Source of the DNA: Oncomelania hupensis
Taxonomy: Eukaryota > Mollusca > Gastropoda > Littorinimorpha > Pomatiopsidae
Assembly (NCBI GenBank): GCA_036898135.1
Contig: CM072511.1
Coordinates: 47,777,581 to 47,841,580, forward strand
Length of the DNA stretch: 64,000 nucleotides
Reading direction: 5' to 3'
Below are positions 1-12,121 of the stretch, one piece after another. The number at the start of each line of letters is the position of its first letter. Within the stretch, counting starts at the first letter, position 1. Both the position numbers and the translations under genes were made by a program. The notes beneath the pieces are model-generated. The model saw nothing but the letters and a program-made list of their open reading frames with translations, did no database searches and was not told the DNA's origin.

Positions 1-437
1 GCTGGCAATTTTGGAGCACTGTGGTCGCTGGAAATGTGGGGCACATGCTGATAGTTTTGGATACACACCAACTCTAGCTGGTACTGATGCTCAGCCTCCG
101 ATCCTCTCTCTGTCATTTAGTCACGCCAACGGTCTTCTTCTCTTTCTTTACGCCTGCGCTGCTCTTCTAGTTCTCTTTCTTAACGCCGATGTTGTTCTTC
201 TAGTACTCTTTCTTGTAATCTCTGCTGAGACTTGACGTACTCCGTCAGCTGCTTTCCTTTTAGATTCAGTTCAAGTCTTTTCTGCCAGAAGTCAGCCACA
301 TTGACATTTTTGGAAAGTTCTTGACTGTGCTGCACCTTTCTAGACTGTTCTAGAACAGTACGCTTTCTGCAGTAGCGCTGATGCTTGTCTGTAGTCGCCT
401 TCATTGACGCAGGCCCAGCTGTCCTCGTCGTATGCAA
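1..437 (-). pseudogene. Degenerate gag-like coiled-coil reading frame (LTR retroelement remnant)
   Basis: Read on the minus strand from about 437 downward, the frame gives a short domain (VADFWQKRLELNLKGKQLTE) followed by a charged run rich in E, Q and R. It is broken by an in-frame TAA near 182 and a second stop near 117. Short lead domains followed by arginine/glutamate coiled coils are typical of the gag N-terminus of Gypsy-type retroelements, so I infer a gag remnant. About 330-350 bases upstream on the same strand (767-785) is TTGTGGGTGTCAAGTTGCG, which could be a primer-binding region, but no LTR pair is visible. It lies downstream of the last visible NOL6 exon, presumably in a NOL6 intron. 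An alternative is a fragment of a host coiled-coil gene. Confidence 0.35.
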
Positions 438-439
438 CG

Positions 440-970
440 CTGCTCATCGCTGGTGTTGATGTATACGCTCCTGTGCTGAAGTAGACTTGACGTTCACTCG
501 TCGCTCTCTATAATTGTGACGATGTAGTTCCGAGACTGTCTCTCGACATAGTTTGGCAGAAGCCAAGTAGTCCCGGTCTGTTGTTCACTCATGAAGCAAC
601 TCTTCGGCGACTAAACACCCTTGCAGTCAATCTGCATCTAACGGGGATGTAGTCCCAGTATGTTTGTCCTTCCCGACGCAACTCGTTGGCGGCTACCCTC
701 GATGACTGCCTCTTGTAAGGTTGACTCGCTTGTTGTCACAGTTGAATCCTTGGCTATGGCGTAGATCGCAACTTGACACCCACAATGTTAAACGGTTATA
801 TATCAATAGCTGATTCAGCCCTGATGCTTGAGTCACACTTAACTAGATATCAAATGATAACATTTAGCACATTTTAAAAAAAGGTGTTCCTGTAACCTTT
901 CAGTCATTGGGACAAGAAGCAGGCAGTTGTGAAAATTAGCCACCTGTGGTACACTATAAAGTCAAATACT
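440..970. other. Non-coding stretch, presumed NOL6 intron
   Basis: I see no exon or repeat boundary here apart from the possible primer-binding motif at 767-785 mentioned for the gag remnant. The next NOL6 exon expected from the human protein is not present between here and position 1, so it should lie outside the window. Confidence 0.4.
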
Positions 971-973
971 AAC

Positions 974-3673
974 CATGCAAAGTTCCCTCTGGTGAAGCCA
1001 AACCTTGAGGAGAGCAATGCCATCTTGAACTGAAGGAGATTTCTCAAGGTGCTGTGCCAAGAATGCAGCATTGGCCTCATAGCAAATATCCTGAAGAACA
1101 ATGCTATTGTACACTGGGGTGGGTGGCAGCGAGTCTGCATCATCTAGGAAAACAAAATATCAATGTTACCATGCATCAAAATTGTGGTTTTAATTTCACA
1201 TTGATATTGTGAATCAGAATGGTTTAACTGTTTGTGTTTGTGTCAAATACAAACTCTTGCAGAGATGCCTCCCTGCAGAAAAATCTGTCAGTGAGAAATT
1301 TATAAATTGTCAGTAGATTTAAAACTTTGTCAGTAGACAAGAGGGAGCAAAGGTCCAGGATTGAGATTTCTTATTAAAAATCATATAGGAAAAATCAAAG
1401 ATGACTGAGCTCCACAAAAGAATTCTATAATAATCTGTGGTAAAACTTGACCCCGACTGAAGTCAGAAGGATAAGCGATGTCAGTTCGCAAAATTGTTAA
1501 CATCAACCTGCTACGAATCAGAATCATGTACAGCACAATGTTAGAGTTAAATAAAATAAATCGCTTTAAGGTTGTGTATCGGCATAAAATTTTAAAAAAA
1601 TATATAAATCTCATTGATTTCTTTGCATTGTTTTGTCTGCTGCTGCTGCTTCAGCGCAGCTTATGGTCATGCCACACGAGCGTCAAATCTTGAATCCAAT
1701 TCATGAAATCACGACTAAATCCCGTGATTGTCGTGTGGCACCCTGTGCATCGCGAATCCAGATTCTTTGAATTGGCTCTGATTGCCGACTTTCAACATGT
1801 TCTAATTCCGCGAGTCTCGATTGTGTGATTCGGACCTTTTGGCCAATAAGAAGCAGAATACGAAGCAAAACTTCAAGACCAATAATCCTCAAGTTTGACT
1901 CGATGTGCGACTTTCGTGTGGCACTGCGCGATTCAAGTCAAAATGAAATTCCGACTTCGAAGTCGAAAATTGCTCCGATTCGCGTCAAGTCCAGTAGATT
2001 TGACGCTCGTGTGGCATGGGCTTAACAAGGTTGTGAACTACTATATATGCAATAAGTTAAACTAATCAAATAGATTTATTACCTTATAAGGACGTTATTT
2101 AATATGCTGCATTATTTTATACTGTGACAGTGCCTAAGTGTAATCAGTCTGAAACGTGTAACAGTCCTTTTGCCATAATTATCAGCTGGAAATATATATT
2201 CTTGTAAAAATTATTCTCGTCGTAAGAAAAATGACTTCAGCGTAAATCCATAAAAAAACTATTTGCCACCGGAAAATAATACGGCAAAACCTTGAGGGTT
2301 GGCATCTCTGCTCTTGCTGTACAATGAACCCTCGCTACTTTGCAGTTCGACATTCGCGGATTCACGACTTCGCGGATTTTTTACATTATATTATATAAGA
2401 AAACATATCGCGGATTTTCCGGAAATTTTGAAAATATTCGTGATATACGGTGTTTTATAGCTTAACATTTGTGCCTGTGTACTGTATGTACATACTGTAG
2501 ATATCTGCACATTACTATAAAGGGCAGTTTGTTAACAGTACATAAAGTAGGTACTCCAAACTGATTTTCACATCTTTTTAAAAATTTAAAAACTTAGTGT
2601 TTTCTGAAAGGGCATGATGTACTGATTAAATTGATATCAAATCCATATCTGTAGCTTAATTAGAAACAAAGTTATGATTTTTTAAAATAATATAATTTTA
2701 CTCGCAATTTGTACTTGAATAGTTACACCTTTCGAAATGGGATAAAACACCATTTTTAAGGTCCAGTAACTTGTCTGTTTGCAATAGCATAAGCCCCATT
2801 TTCAATTTACCAATTCTCCAATATACAATGTTATAGCCTGATTTTTTTTCAAGTTGTTGCTAAACCTAATACTTGAATGATTAGTCGCTAAATAAGACCA
2901 AAAACGTCAAAATCGGTGCATATTTGTTATACGCCATTTTTCCAGCTTCAGGAAAAAGTGTAACTTTGCTTCTAATTAAGCTACAGAAATGGTTTTGGTA
3001 TCAATAGAAAGGTCTTATTATTTGTAATTCAGCTAGAAACATAACTAGTTAATCAAACTAAAATTAAAAAAATTAAGAAACCAGTTTTTTTTGTTTTTTG
3101 TTTTTATTTTTAAATTACGTTGAAGGATATGGTAGCAGCAAGAATCAAGTCAAGTCAAATAATTTTATTGCCAAGATAAAACACAAGGAATATGTCTCAG
3201 AATTGAGATAACATGCACGCACAAAGACATACACACACACATGTGCGTAGCATGCGAAGACAGGCAGTGGGCTACAGAAATACAGTTCAAGTGACTATGT
3301 TACTATACTATAATAGGCCAGAACCCAAAATCACTACAACAGTCAGCTGTAGGCTTCAGCAATGGCTTGAATGTCTGCAACTTGCCAACAGGCAGCACCT
3401 CTATATGTAGTATATCCCAACGAAACACAAATTTGCTTTCAATGTGGGCAACCTCTTCAAGTCTTGGCCACCTGAAGTACTCTCTACGACCTTTAGATGT
3501 CTTTTTTCCTTCAAACTGAAACTTCTTCAGCTGCATCAGTAGACAGTTTGTAAGGTGCACTTGTCTGCCTCTACCAGGAAGGAAGCATCTTTTCAGATGT
3601 TTGTCGATGTTATCATCTGCAAAATGCACATGCAACATGTTTTGTTACATTTATACCAATAATTAATAGTGAT

Positions 3674-3712
<39 letters not shown>

Positions 3713-6700
3713 GCTATGCTAAGGATAGTTTGTGAATAAGAGAAAGGTGCTATGATCAGGATACTTATAACTGACAAAACTAAGATCCATACCAGCCCAG
3801 GAATATATATAGTGCATCTTTTCAAAGTTTTTAGTCAGGCACCACTTGGTACAGATGTAAGTTTTGTCCACAACACATCAGAAGGGAAAAGACTAACTTG
3901 CAGAACAATTTCGAAAGTAGGTTGTTCGGCGGTCACGTGACCTACCAATGTACAGAAAAATAAGCTATTAATCGCTTAAGAATTTGAATTACCTGCGTAA
4001 TTTTCATCCTTAATCATTATGCTTTCACGTTCCATTTACATTCTTCAACAAGTAAAGATTACATTAATTCTCTCGATCTATCTCTGAACCTACCTAGTGA
4101 AGAACAACACGGTCACTTCCGGTTCTTTTTAAAATCGTACAGTGGCTGAATGAAATAATTATTAAACACAAAATATGTTTACACAAAACGATCACTCAAA
4201 CTACAAATAAAACTTTATTCTTTGTACTAACCAACAAGAGAATCTAGAGCCTTGGATGATGAGTGAGAAGGCGTTGGGCTGTTGACAAAATCGGAGTCTG
4301 ATGGCAACACTGATGCTGACTGGTCCGCCATTGCGACGCTTGTTTAGTCGAGCGAGGAAGGCAAATTTCGCGAACACCGTCTCTCTTTGATTGGCAATCG
4401 CTTCGCGTAGAAGTCTTTAAATGACTTCTAATGTGGCTAATTTTGTTGTAGAAAGATTCCTCTACAATCTGATATTGTTGGGTCTCGGTCGGTTTTGTCT
4501 TTCTTCTCGAAAATCGACTTCAAAGTTTTCAAACCCTCACAATTTTTTTTTGTTTACTTCGCCATGCTCGCAAATGGTATCAAAACGAGGCTCAGCTTCT
4601 CTTCTTTAATTTGGTTGGTCAATATTTATAGTGCTGACACGTAATGCAAAGCGAAACGAGTTTTACTGAGAGTGACTGGAAAGGTCAACTGGTGCATCAA
4701 ATGGCTTCGCGCTCGGCGAGTGAGCGTTGGGTTAGGTGTTAAAAAAATCATTTAAAAATACAATTTGTTAAAATAGACAGACACACAGTTACAAATCAAA
4801 CAAGCAAAGACTATTTATTTATGGGGTGTAAGTTTTGGTTTGTTTTATGTTATTTTACCTTGTCTACCAGCGATTCAAAACAAGGCAAAAAATTGGTCAA
4901 ACAGCTTAACTTTCCTGCTTTTGAGGCAGAATGGAGTACCTACATAAAGGGAGGGTTTTAAAAGTCCGAATACACATTAAATAAATACTGTAAATATGGT
5001 GTCCCTACTTTGCGGATTTTCATCTATCACGGCCGGTCTCAGAACCTATCTACCGCGATAAACGAGGGTTCACAGTTTTATTCATGCAGGCAAGTGACAA
5101 TGGAATGTTTGGTTTCATTACTGTAAGTAGTCAATCGCACTGTGCATGCTATGGTAGTGCAGATCTTAGCAAAATATAAGATCCCAATAAACGAATAATG
5201 AAATCAACTTTCAAATTTATAGTTACCAATATCTCCTTCTTCTTGTCCACTGTACCAACGAGGTCTGACATTGTTCTTGCTGATGTGAAATCGAGACAGT
5301 TTGAACACACCTTCTTCTGGAATAGCATGTAGGTGGATAGTCAAAGGAACTCCACCCCCTGAATAATACATATGATAATGCGATGTCAGCAAATAAAAAC
5401 ATTGCAACTGAATAATTCACTTATAGAAATCAGTATAATTATACAAGATGGAGAATATTAGAAGTTTGCAAAAGGAACCCAAAATGTTAAAACAAACAGA
5501 AACAAATGCAAGAATGTGTAAAAGCTATGACTATACTGTTAACATTAGACATACATTTTACCAACACCACTATACTGCGACCATAAAAGGAATACAAATA
5601 GATGCGAAAATGATTGAAAACCATACACAAGAAATTCCACTACAAACGTATTCTTAAAGTTACAGCATAATAAATGATACAATTTCCATTGGCCAACAAC
5701 AGTCGAACTGAAACTATCACCCTCCACCGCCTCATTAATTTATTACCAATGCTTGTTTTGATCCTCCTACTAGCGCAACTGGACATTCATTTTAGATAGG
5801 TAGTTGTGCCGTTCAAGTGAACATCATAATCACTTTATAGGTTCGTCTTTAAAACATATAACTAATAAAGTACTCACCAGATACATGCAACACTAAGATT
5901 GGTTTGTACGTGTTTCCATGGTGGTAGGAAAACTGTAGGTCCTCCACCATCTTGAGCTTGGAGAGTCGTTTAGCTACTGCAGCCAGGTACAGGGCCCTCT
6001 TTCTGATGTAGCGGTGATTGAAACAATCCTTGGTGTGCAGGCAATCCTGCAGACAACAATGTGCCACATTAATTTCTTAATTTTTAGCAGAGAGAACTCA
6101 GGCAATTCTACAAAATGCAATATTTTAAATTTTTAAAATAAAATTTCTACTAAAGACCACACATGTATGTTGGTGAATTCAATACATGGGAATGATTCTT
6201 TTACATTGTTTGGCTCATACACTGATGATGTTAGCACTGGTTCATTCATTAAACAAAACATTGTGTAACCCAATCACCCACAACCGTTTTTAGCTCATTC
6301 ATAGTTCCTTATCTGAAAATATTTCTGTTTTCACTGAATCAAGCTCTGTCTCAGATGGTTTGCAGACAAAATTTCACCTGCTCAATTTTATTTCATTGAA
6401 AAGTTGTTAACAGTTGGGGAGTGGAGAAGCAGGGAACCAGAGGGCGGAGAGGAAGGGTCTAGTAAGAATTATGATCGGCTAATTACTTTTGATGGGCCAA
6501 TTACTGTGGCCAAGTTATAAAATTCTGGTTTCCAGCACCACTGGACTGAATATAATGTTGCAATAATTACTATCCTATCTAACTCGAAAGTCGTTTGGGC
6601 ACAACAGGTGATCATTTAGCCAACGTACACCATTTTTCTCTGTCCTCAGCAACCCTCAATGTCAAGCCAGTCCATCCACTTATCACCTCCGTCCTGTTAG

Positions 6701-9634
6701 CCAATGGAAGGCATGCCCTTGGTGAAATGGTACAATCGATCCAGTATGGAGTGAGTGATTCTTTTCATCATACGGTGTGTCTTGGGCAAGAAATACCTGG
6801 CAGGGCCCAGTCCTCTCCAGACTGTTGGTCACAGCCGAAATCCACGAGTACAGTGTGGCTCGCCTAGTCCCCAAGCACGTGGTCATTGAACCTATAGTAA
6901 CGTGAAGTTTCTCCACCCTGGCCGTTGACTTCTGTGTAGAAGACTTTCTTGTTAGTCTCCTCTTACAACACGCCAGGAAACGTTGGGTCTATTCTATTCA
7001 GTGCCCAAACCCACAGGACAGTAGTAGTTACAATGACTAGCATAACAATATCATTTTCTCACCTTGGGAATTTCCAGAAACAGATCAACTGCCTTGTTGG
7101 GTCCCACATTTATATTGAAAGCAGCACTTCCACCTACAAAGATTCGGGTAGGTGCTTGAAAATGAAAACATCCTTTTGTTGTTGGTGGCTCCTGAACCAA
7201 TGGCATCTGGATATCCTTTAACCATTTTTGATCATGAATCTGAGACAAATAAAAGAAAAATTAGAATGATAGTTTTGAGGCATAAATATATCACAAGAAT
7301 AGAATCCAGTGTGATTCGGAATCTACCTAGTGTTTATAGGATTTCGCAAACATCCTATTATAATTCCAGTTAACATTGGGAAAAAGAAATTGTAAATTGG
7401 AATTCCCTTTCATCATAGGATAGTTTAAATTAGAAGAACCTACTATTAGAATCTAATGTGTATAAAACACCATGAACTACATCAACTGTCATTTAGTTTA
7501 TTAATACATAACCCGACATTGCAATAAATAATTCAAACGCTCACAGTTAACATAATATTGTACACAAAATATTAAACTGACATCACTCAATTTATGCAAC
7601 AGTCAATAAGTGGTGATTATTATAACAAACTAACTTCCCACATATTGCGCTAACATGGCACCATGCAGCAACAGTAATTTTCAAATCTTTATCAAGCTTT
7701 TAGCTTTACATACCTTGTGTTCTTTGCCAGGACTCATGTTCATCAGAACGTCTTTTAGTTTGTCAATACAGTCAGTCAATTTCTGTTGCCGTTTTTTCTT
7801 CATTTTCACCTCCTTCAGCAATTCCTCAATCTATTAAAACACAAACACACAGGACATGGTAACACAATTGTATAGCAATGAGTTACATGAACTCCCTTAC
7901 ACTTTATTTTGATTCTTATACTTTGGTTCAATACAGCATACAATCCTATCCTATCCCATAACTCGGGAGGTCGTAGGGGACCCACAGATGATCATTTAAC
8001 CAGCGCGCTCCATCTTTCCCTGTCCTCAGCAACCCTGATTGTTTCGTTCAGTGTCAAACCAGTGGCAGTCCATTCTCGAATGTTGTCCTCCCACCTCTTT
8101 TTCGGTCTCCCTCTTCTTCTACCTCCTTGCACTGTGCCTTGCAGGATGGTCTTTGCAAGACCTGATGATCTGGTGACGTGGCCATACCATCGGAGTTTTA
8201 GTTTTGTCACCACTGTGAGCAGGTCATCGTGTTGTCCAATGGCTTGTGTGATGGTCTGTCGGACTTCGTCGTTGGCGATGTGCTGGGTATAGGAAATGCC
8301 CAGAAGTCTTCTGTAGCACAGAACACTAAACCATAGCGTACAATGCAACCTATTATTAGTTTTACAAAGATATTCTTTTGAAGAACTCTTTTAACAAAAG
8401 TTTATCCGTTGTTAAAATCTTTAAAATCTGTTATCATTGCAAATTCTTCTTCTTATTACAGTGGAGTCCACCTATAACGAACCTTGGAATAACGAACACC
8501 CGCGATTAGCGTACTACCATCCATTTCCCGACACACTCCCTTCTTTGTCTTACTATTTAATCCCTTCCTATAACGAACAAATCCAGCTAGGCAAATAACG
8601 AATCTCCGCTTGTAACGAACCCTGTGTGTATTCCCTTGGCCTACTTTGCCTCAATTGGCTCATCGCCAATAGTGAACAGCAGCAGAAGCATGCCAGTTCG
8701 TACATAGGTCAACCAGGCCTTGAAGTCATAACTGTCATTGGCTGCTATAAATAGCCTTGAACAGGGTGGGGAACAACTCATTGAGAAAAACTCTGAAAAG
8801 GCCGGGGTCCAGGGGCCGCCTAGGCCCCGGCGGGGTCAAGGGGCACGTTTTTAAGCCATACCAAGAGTGGCATAGTAACAGTGCAGTAAATGTATAGTGA
8901 ACTGAACCAACCAAATATGAAAGAAAAGTAATAATTATTAGAAAAAGCTTGAACAAACACAGGAGCACACACACACACTTGTGTTTTATGACAATAAAAT
9001 TTCGTATTCGTATTCACACACACACACACACACACACACAAAAGCAAATACCACTAGCCTTTACATTTGGGATGTATGTTTCTTCTTGCACATTTCAGTC
9101 TTTCACAAATTCAATTTTAATAGAAACAATCTTCTTAGCAAATTTTCAAATAAGTTTCTGCAAGTTAAATTAAAGAGGTTTCATTTCAGCACATTGTCTA
9201 ATTGTAGCTTCCACAAGTTCACTGTTGTTTTACTTCCTAAAAAAGCTGACAATTGAGCTTTGCTTAATTAATTTTGCTGGTGATGGACACGGATGGGTAC
9301 TTGTAATAATAGGTCTACTGGATTCGGAAACGGACAAATTTTTTTTCCTCTGAACTCTTTTTTTTTTCCTCTGAAATGGCTGCCGATTTCCTCTGAAATC
9401 AGCGGATCCGAGGAGAGTTCCCCACCCTGCCTTGAATGAAGTCATTGTTGATAAACTTCGTAGGCCTAGATCGATCTACGTACTGTATGTTGTGATGTGT
9501 ATTCATCACCGGTGTGTACTTCCGTTTACAGTACAAATCTCTACAGCGAATCCCGCTTGTAACGAACCCGAAATTCCATCCCTTGAGATTCGTTATACCC
9601 GGACTCCACTGTATTATTATTACTGTTAGTGAAT

Positions 9635-9670
<36 letters not shown>

Positions 9671-9809
9671 TAATATTACTGTTAGTGTTATAATTATAAA
9701 TATAACAATATCAAGAGCTGTCACTCACCTGCATTTGGAAAAGGCTGGGTACCTCTCCCAAAATTGTAGCTTTCTGTAATTCAAGCTGCTCATCTCCAAC
9801 TGATTTTAT
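974..9809 (-). CDS. NOL6: NOL6 (nucleolar protein 6, Nrap/Utp22), six internal exons, partial at both ends
   Basis: Exons on the minus strand: 9809-9729, 7830-7714, 7239-7063, 6046-5878, 5358-5227, 1143-974. Each has AG/GT borders, and the phases chain without a break (0,0,0,1,1,0), giving about 241 continuous codons. Recognition is by conserved blocks in the right order: EELLKEV, TKGCFHFQAP followed by FVGGS, HRYIRKRALYLA, KNNVRPRWYSGQ, PPTPVYNSIVLQD and GIALLKVWLHQREL. These match the N-terminal third of human NOL6, which is about 1,150 residues long. Family knowledge: NOL6 is the Utp22 homologue, works with RRP7 in the UTP-C part of the small-subunit processome, and is needed for 18S rRNA processing in the nucleolus. 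The first exon with the start codon was not found between 9810 and 22900, and the C-terminal two thirds lie beyond position 1. The 4 kb intron 1144-5226 hosts another gene and a large DNA element. Confidence 0.93.
1669..2017. mobile_element. MITE-like element with perfect 22-bp terminal inverted repeats
   Basis: The segment 1669-1690 (begins ATGCCACACGAGCG) is the exact reverse complement of 1996-2017. The core CGTGTGGCA also occurs at two internal positions near 1732 and 1914, so the element has sub-terminal repeats. It is about 350 bp with no coding capacity. The superfamily is not recognised; flanks do not show an obvious target-site duplication. It lies in a NOL6 intron. Confidence 0.6.
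2649..2986. repeat. Inverted repeat, 26-bp arms about 290 bp apart
   Basis: Positions 2649-2674 (core GTAGCTTAATTAGAA) and 2961-2986 are reverse complements with one mismatch. The arms lie inside the element bounded by the Tigger-like ends, just downstream (minus sense) of the nested two-exon gene. They may mark another small insertion. Confidence 0.6.
3303..4331 (-). CDS. Unknown two-exon gene nested in a NOL6 intron
   Basis: Exon 1 starts at ATG 4331 (MADQSASVLPSDSDF...), is rich in serine and proline, and ends at 4229 at a GTTAGT donor in phase 1. Exon 2 begins at 3620 after TTTTGCAG, continues in phase as DDNIDKHLKRCFLPGRG, and stops at TAG 3305-3303, giving about 140 residues. The second exon holds a basic stretch and FRWPRLEEVAHIESKF. 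I do not recognise the family. Upstream of the ATG on the minus strand there is an inverted CCAAT motif (near 4390) and, within exon 1 to intron 1, ETS-like CCGGAAGT (near 4115). An AATAAA lies near 3160, downstream of the stop, so a complete transcription unit is plausible. It may be a gene or retained fragment carried between the Tigger-like ends, or a gene into which they inserted. Confidence 0.55.
3677..3710. repeat. (GA)n microsatellite
   Basis: About 17 uninterrupted GA units, in the intron of the nested gene. Confidence 0.9.
6571..6740 (-). mobile_element. Degenerate RTE-like LINE 3' end
   Basis: Read on the minus strand, this matches the 3' end of the RTE-like family seen intact at 12799-14612: the ATGATCACCTGTTG segment, the AGGACAGAGAAA segment, and a terminal ATCCTATC run on the plus strand. 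Many indels and no open frame, so it is an old copy. It lies in the NOL6 intron between exons 7239-7063 and 6046-5878. Confidence 0.55.
7945..8334 (-). mobile_element. 5'-truncated RTE-like LINE copy with ~10-bp target-site duplication
   Basis: A fragment of the C-terminal coding region of the RTE-like element in minus orientation (…KLRWYGHVTRSSGLAKTIL, RPKKRWEDNIREWT), ending in the (GGATA)n-type tail. AGCATACAAT (7935-7944) and AGCGTACAAT (8335-8344) flank it as a duplication with one mismatch. It is in a NOL6 intron. Confidence 0.85.
8459..9611. mobile_element. Pogo/Tigger-like non-autonomous DNA element with TA duplication
   Basis: The left end CAGTGGAGTCCACC and right end GGACTCCACTG are inverted, each bordered by TA (8457-8458 and 9612-9613). 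TATAACGAAC and TTGTAACGAACC recur as sub-terminal repeats at both ends. The length is 1,153 bp with no transposase frame; the middle includes a (CA)n run at 9015-9041. TA target plus CAG...CTG ends is characteristic of Tc1/mariner-pogo elements. Confidence 0.85.
9015..9041. repeat. (CA)n microsatellite
   Basis: About 13 CA units inside the pogo-like element. Confidence 0.9.
9637..9670. repeat. (TAA)n microsatellite
   Basis: About 11 units immediately outside the pogo-like element, in a NOL6 intron. Confidence 0.9.
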
Positions 9810-10263
9810 CTAAAAATGAAATCAAAATAAAATCAACCTTATTGCAGCCATACAGCAGAATTCAAAGACTATATAGATTGTATGTGGTAGACCAACCAGT
9901 CTGCAACTGTCCAACTATGTTCAAGTTCTAAAGAATTTACAGACTAGCTCAATAGCAGTGAAACCCCTCAACAATTTATAGGAGCCAGACTGATTGACAT
10001 ATTGAATTACTGATCATGGGCTTCAACATCAAGAAGAAGAAAAGCTGTGAAACATATACAAAAACTCTACCCGCAGCTTTTCTTCTTGTTCAGGGCAGAT
10101 ATATACAGAAACATCTCTCTAAAAATAATATACATTATAGTCACAAATCTTTCTCTCTCTCTCTCTTACTGTCAAAAGTAAATAAGAGATCTGCAAGTCT
10201 GAATGCAAAATGTAAACATCTGTGATCCGAACTATAATTTACGTTGTTGTTTGGTTGTTTTAT

Positions 10264-11155
10264 TTACGTCTTTTCCACCAAAGATGATAAGATCACAAAT
10301 CTAGCCACAGGAGAATCCATCGAGAGTTTTGATAACAATGCACTTTGATGAAAATTAATCTCATCTAATGTTCTTATGTCATGCAGATGCACAATTAGTA
10401 CAAGCAGAAAATGACGGCAGCCAAAATGTAAATGATACAATGAAAAAGTCTCATTGCATACACAATGGACATCTGGACAATACTTTGTTTTTATGGCATT
10501 CAACATTATTCTGTTAGACATAGTAAAAACTGTTCTCGAAAGTCTACAGTCTACAGCAAAATGTGTATCAAAATTAAATACAACATGTTTCGTAGACCTC
10601 TCTTCAATCATACGTTTAATTTCCTTAGGGGATTTTATGAGTTGAATACTCTGAGCATTGATATTTTTAGCTCCATTCTTTGCTGCTTTGTCCGCACTAT
10701 CATTAAACAGAAAACCACAATGTGAAGGTAGCCAACAGAAGCTTATCTTTGTACCATTAATAATGAGATTGTGGACTAAATGTTGAATTTCTAAAATAAT
10801 TTCATGCTGTTCAGTTTGGCCATAAGATTGTAAAGCATCTAAAACTGACATCGAATCAACACATACAACAACTTGAAATTTTAGTTAATGTCATAAGGAT
10901 TGCGATAAGTTCAAACTCAAAAATAGAAGTATTTTTACTCAAAGAGAAACATTTTTGCAATTTTAGAGCTGGCATTACATAAGCTGCTCCAGCTTCCCCT
11001 GTCTCTAAAACCGATCCATCAGTATAGATATAAAGGTTTTGAGAATAATTTGTCTCCAAATGACAACGAACATCACTTGATAATAAATTAGCATTTTCAT
11101 TCTTCTTTTCCAAACTATAATGTATGTCAAAATGAGCATTTTCAAGCTCCCACAT
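10264..11155 (-). pseudogene. LINE-derived RNase H domain, frameshifted
   Basis: The minus-strand frame from 11155 contains IYTDGSVLETGEAGAAYV and FEFELIAILMTL. After a one-base frameshift near 10870 it continues as VCVDSMSVLDAL and SFCWLPSHCGFLFNDSADKAAK. These are the RNase H catalytic signatures in order: Asp of TDGS, Glu of FELIAI, Asp of VDSMSVL, then His and Asp of SHCG...NDSADKAA. RNase H domains at the C-terminus of LINE polyproteins are usual in the I/Jockey-like groups. No reverse transcriptase is attached upstream within 200 bases. The last part (FVILSSLVEKT, stop at 10264) looks like a normal polyprotein end. Confidence 0.75.
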
Positions 11156-11394
11156 AGGTGTTGGAGAAATAATATTTTTAGAAAAAGATTTTATGTCATT
11201 AGATAAATCATCAATTAGATCTTTTGTAAAAGTTGCTATTGATTCTAAGAATGGTATTTTCTGTGCACGTTTTGAAAAAATCAGATCAGACCTAAAATGT
11301 ATCTCATCATCATTATTAATATATACAGATGCAGCTCGTACTATAACTTACATATATGCCTAAAGTGGATGAAAGTTCAAAATCAGATGGCGTG

Positions 11395-12121
11395 ATATAA
11401 GAGTTACATGTACACCTGAAGCAGTTCAAGATAAACTGATGCAACTAAATGTTAGTAAAGCCAAAGGTCTTGATAAGATTCCAGATAGGATCATAAAAGA
11501 GTTTAGTAAAGAACTGTTTAAAGTCTTAAGTGTATTATTTAATTTGTCACTCAAATCAGCAATCATTTCTGATGACTGGAAAACTGAAGTTGTCACGTTA
11601 TTAAAAAAAAAAAGGTTCCAAATGTGACCTAGGCAACTACAGACCAGTTAGCTTAACGTCCATTTTATGTAAAGTGCTCGAGTTTCTAGTAAGAGATGTT
11701 ATAGTTGACTTTTTGTACCACACATAACTTGTTTTCGAAATGTCAGCATGGTTTACGTAAGAAACGATCTTGTATGACACAGCTAATTGAGGTTATGGAT
11801 GATTTCACAATGTTGCTAAATAAAGGGGAACCAGTGGATGTATTTATTATGTATGGTATGTATGTAGGTACTGTATGGTATTACTGGCAATGTACTTAGA
11901 TGGATCTCCGAATTTTTATCCAGAATGTCAGTTCGAGTAGGGTCATCCTACTCATCAAAGCACATGTTAAGACCAATTTTATTCACCATCTTTATAAATG
12001 ATTTACCACACAATGTTGAAAGTATGTAAAGTTTTTGCAGACACTACGAATAATTTATGGTAAGGCCATTGTGACATTGCAGAAAAAATTGAATAAATTG
12101 CAAGAATGTTCGGATCTATAG
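11395..12121 (+). pseudogene. CR1/Jockey-like LINE reverse transcriptase remnant, copy 1 (5' part)
   Basis: Frames on the plus strand give the RT N-terminus (EAVQDKLMQLNVSKAKGLDK, SDDWKTEVVTLLKK), then degraded finger and palm segments with several frameshifts, ending at LQKKLNKLQE and CSDL at 12116. The same element resumes after the LTR-like insertion at 15815. No residual coding ability. It belongs to the same family as the fragment at 15908-16960. Confidence 0.7.

Larger units (their letters stand above)
2322..5075. mobile_element. Tigger/pogo-like terminal repeats enclosing 2.7 kb
   Basis: The left end after TA at 2320-2321 reads CAATGAACCCTCGC and the right end near 5063-5075 reads CGAGGGTTCACAG, its near inverse. 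Both ends continue into sub-terminal sequence rich in TTTGCGGATTTTC and CGCGG, as in Tigger/pogo elements (family consensus close to CAGTGAACCCTCG). The overall size fits a full-length Tigger, but no transposase reading frame remains. Instead the interior carries a two-exon gene of unrelated type. The right TA is degraded. The two ends could also belong to separate insertions. Confidence 0.55.

Noticed and set aside
11705..11899. Plus-strand ORF taken first as an independent gene
   Set aside because: QHGLRKKRSCMTQLIEVMDD is a reverse-transcriptase block of the CR1-like remnant.
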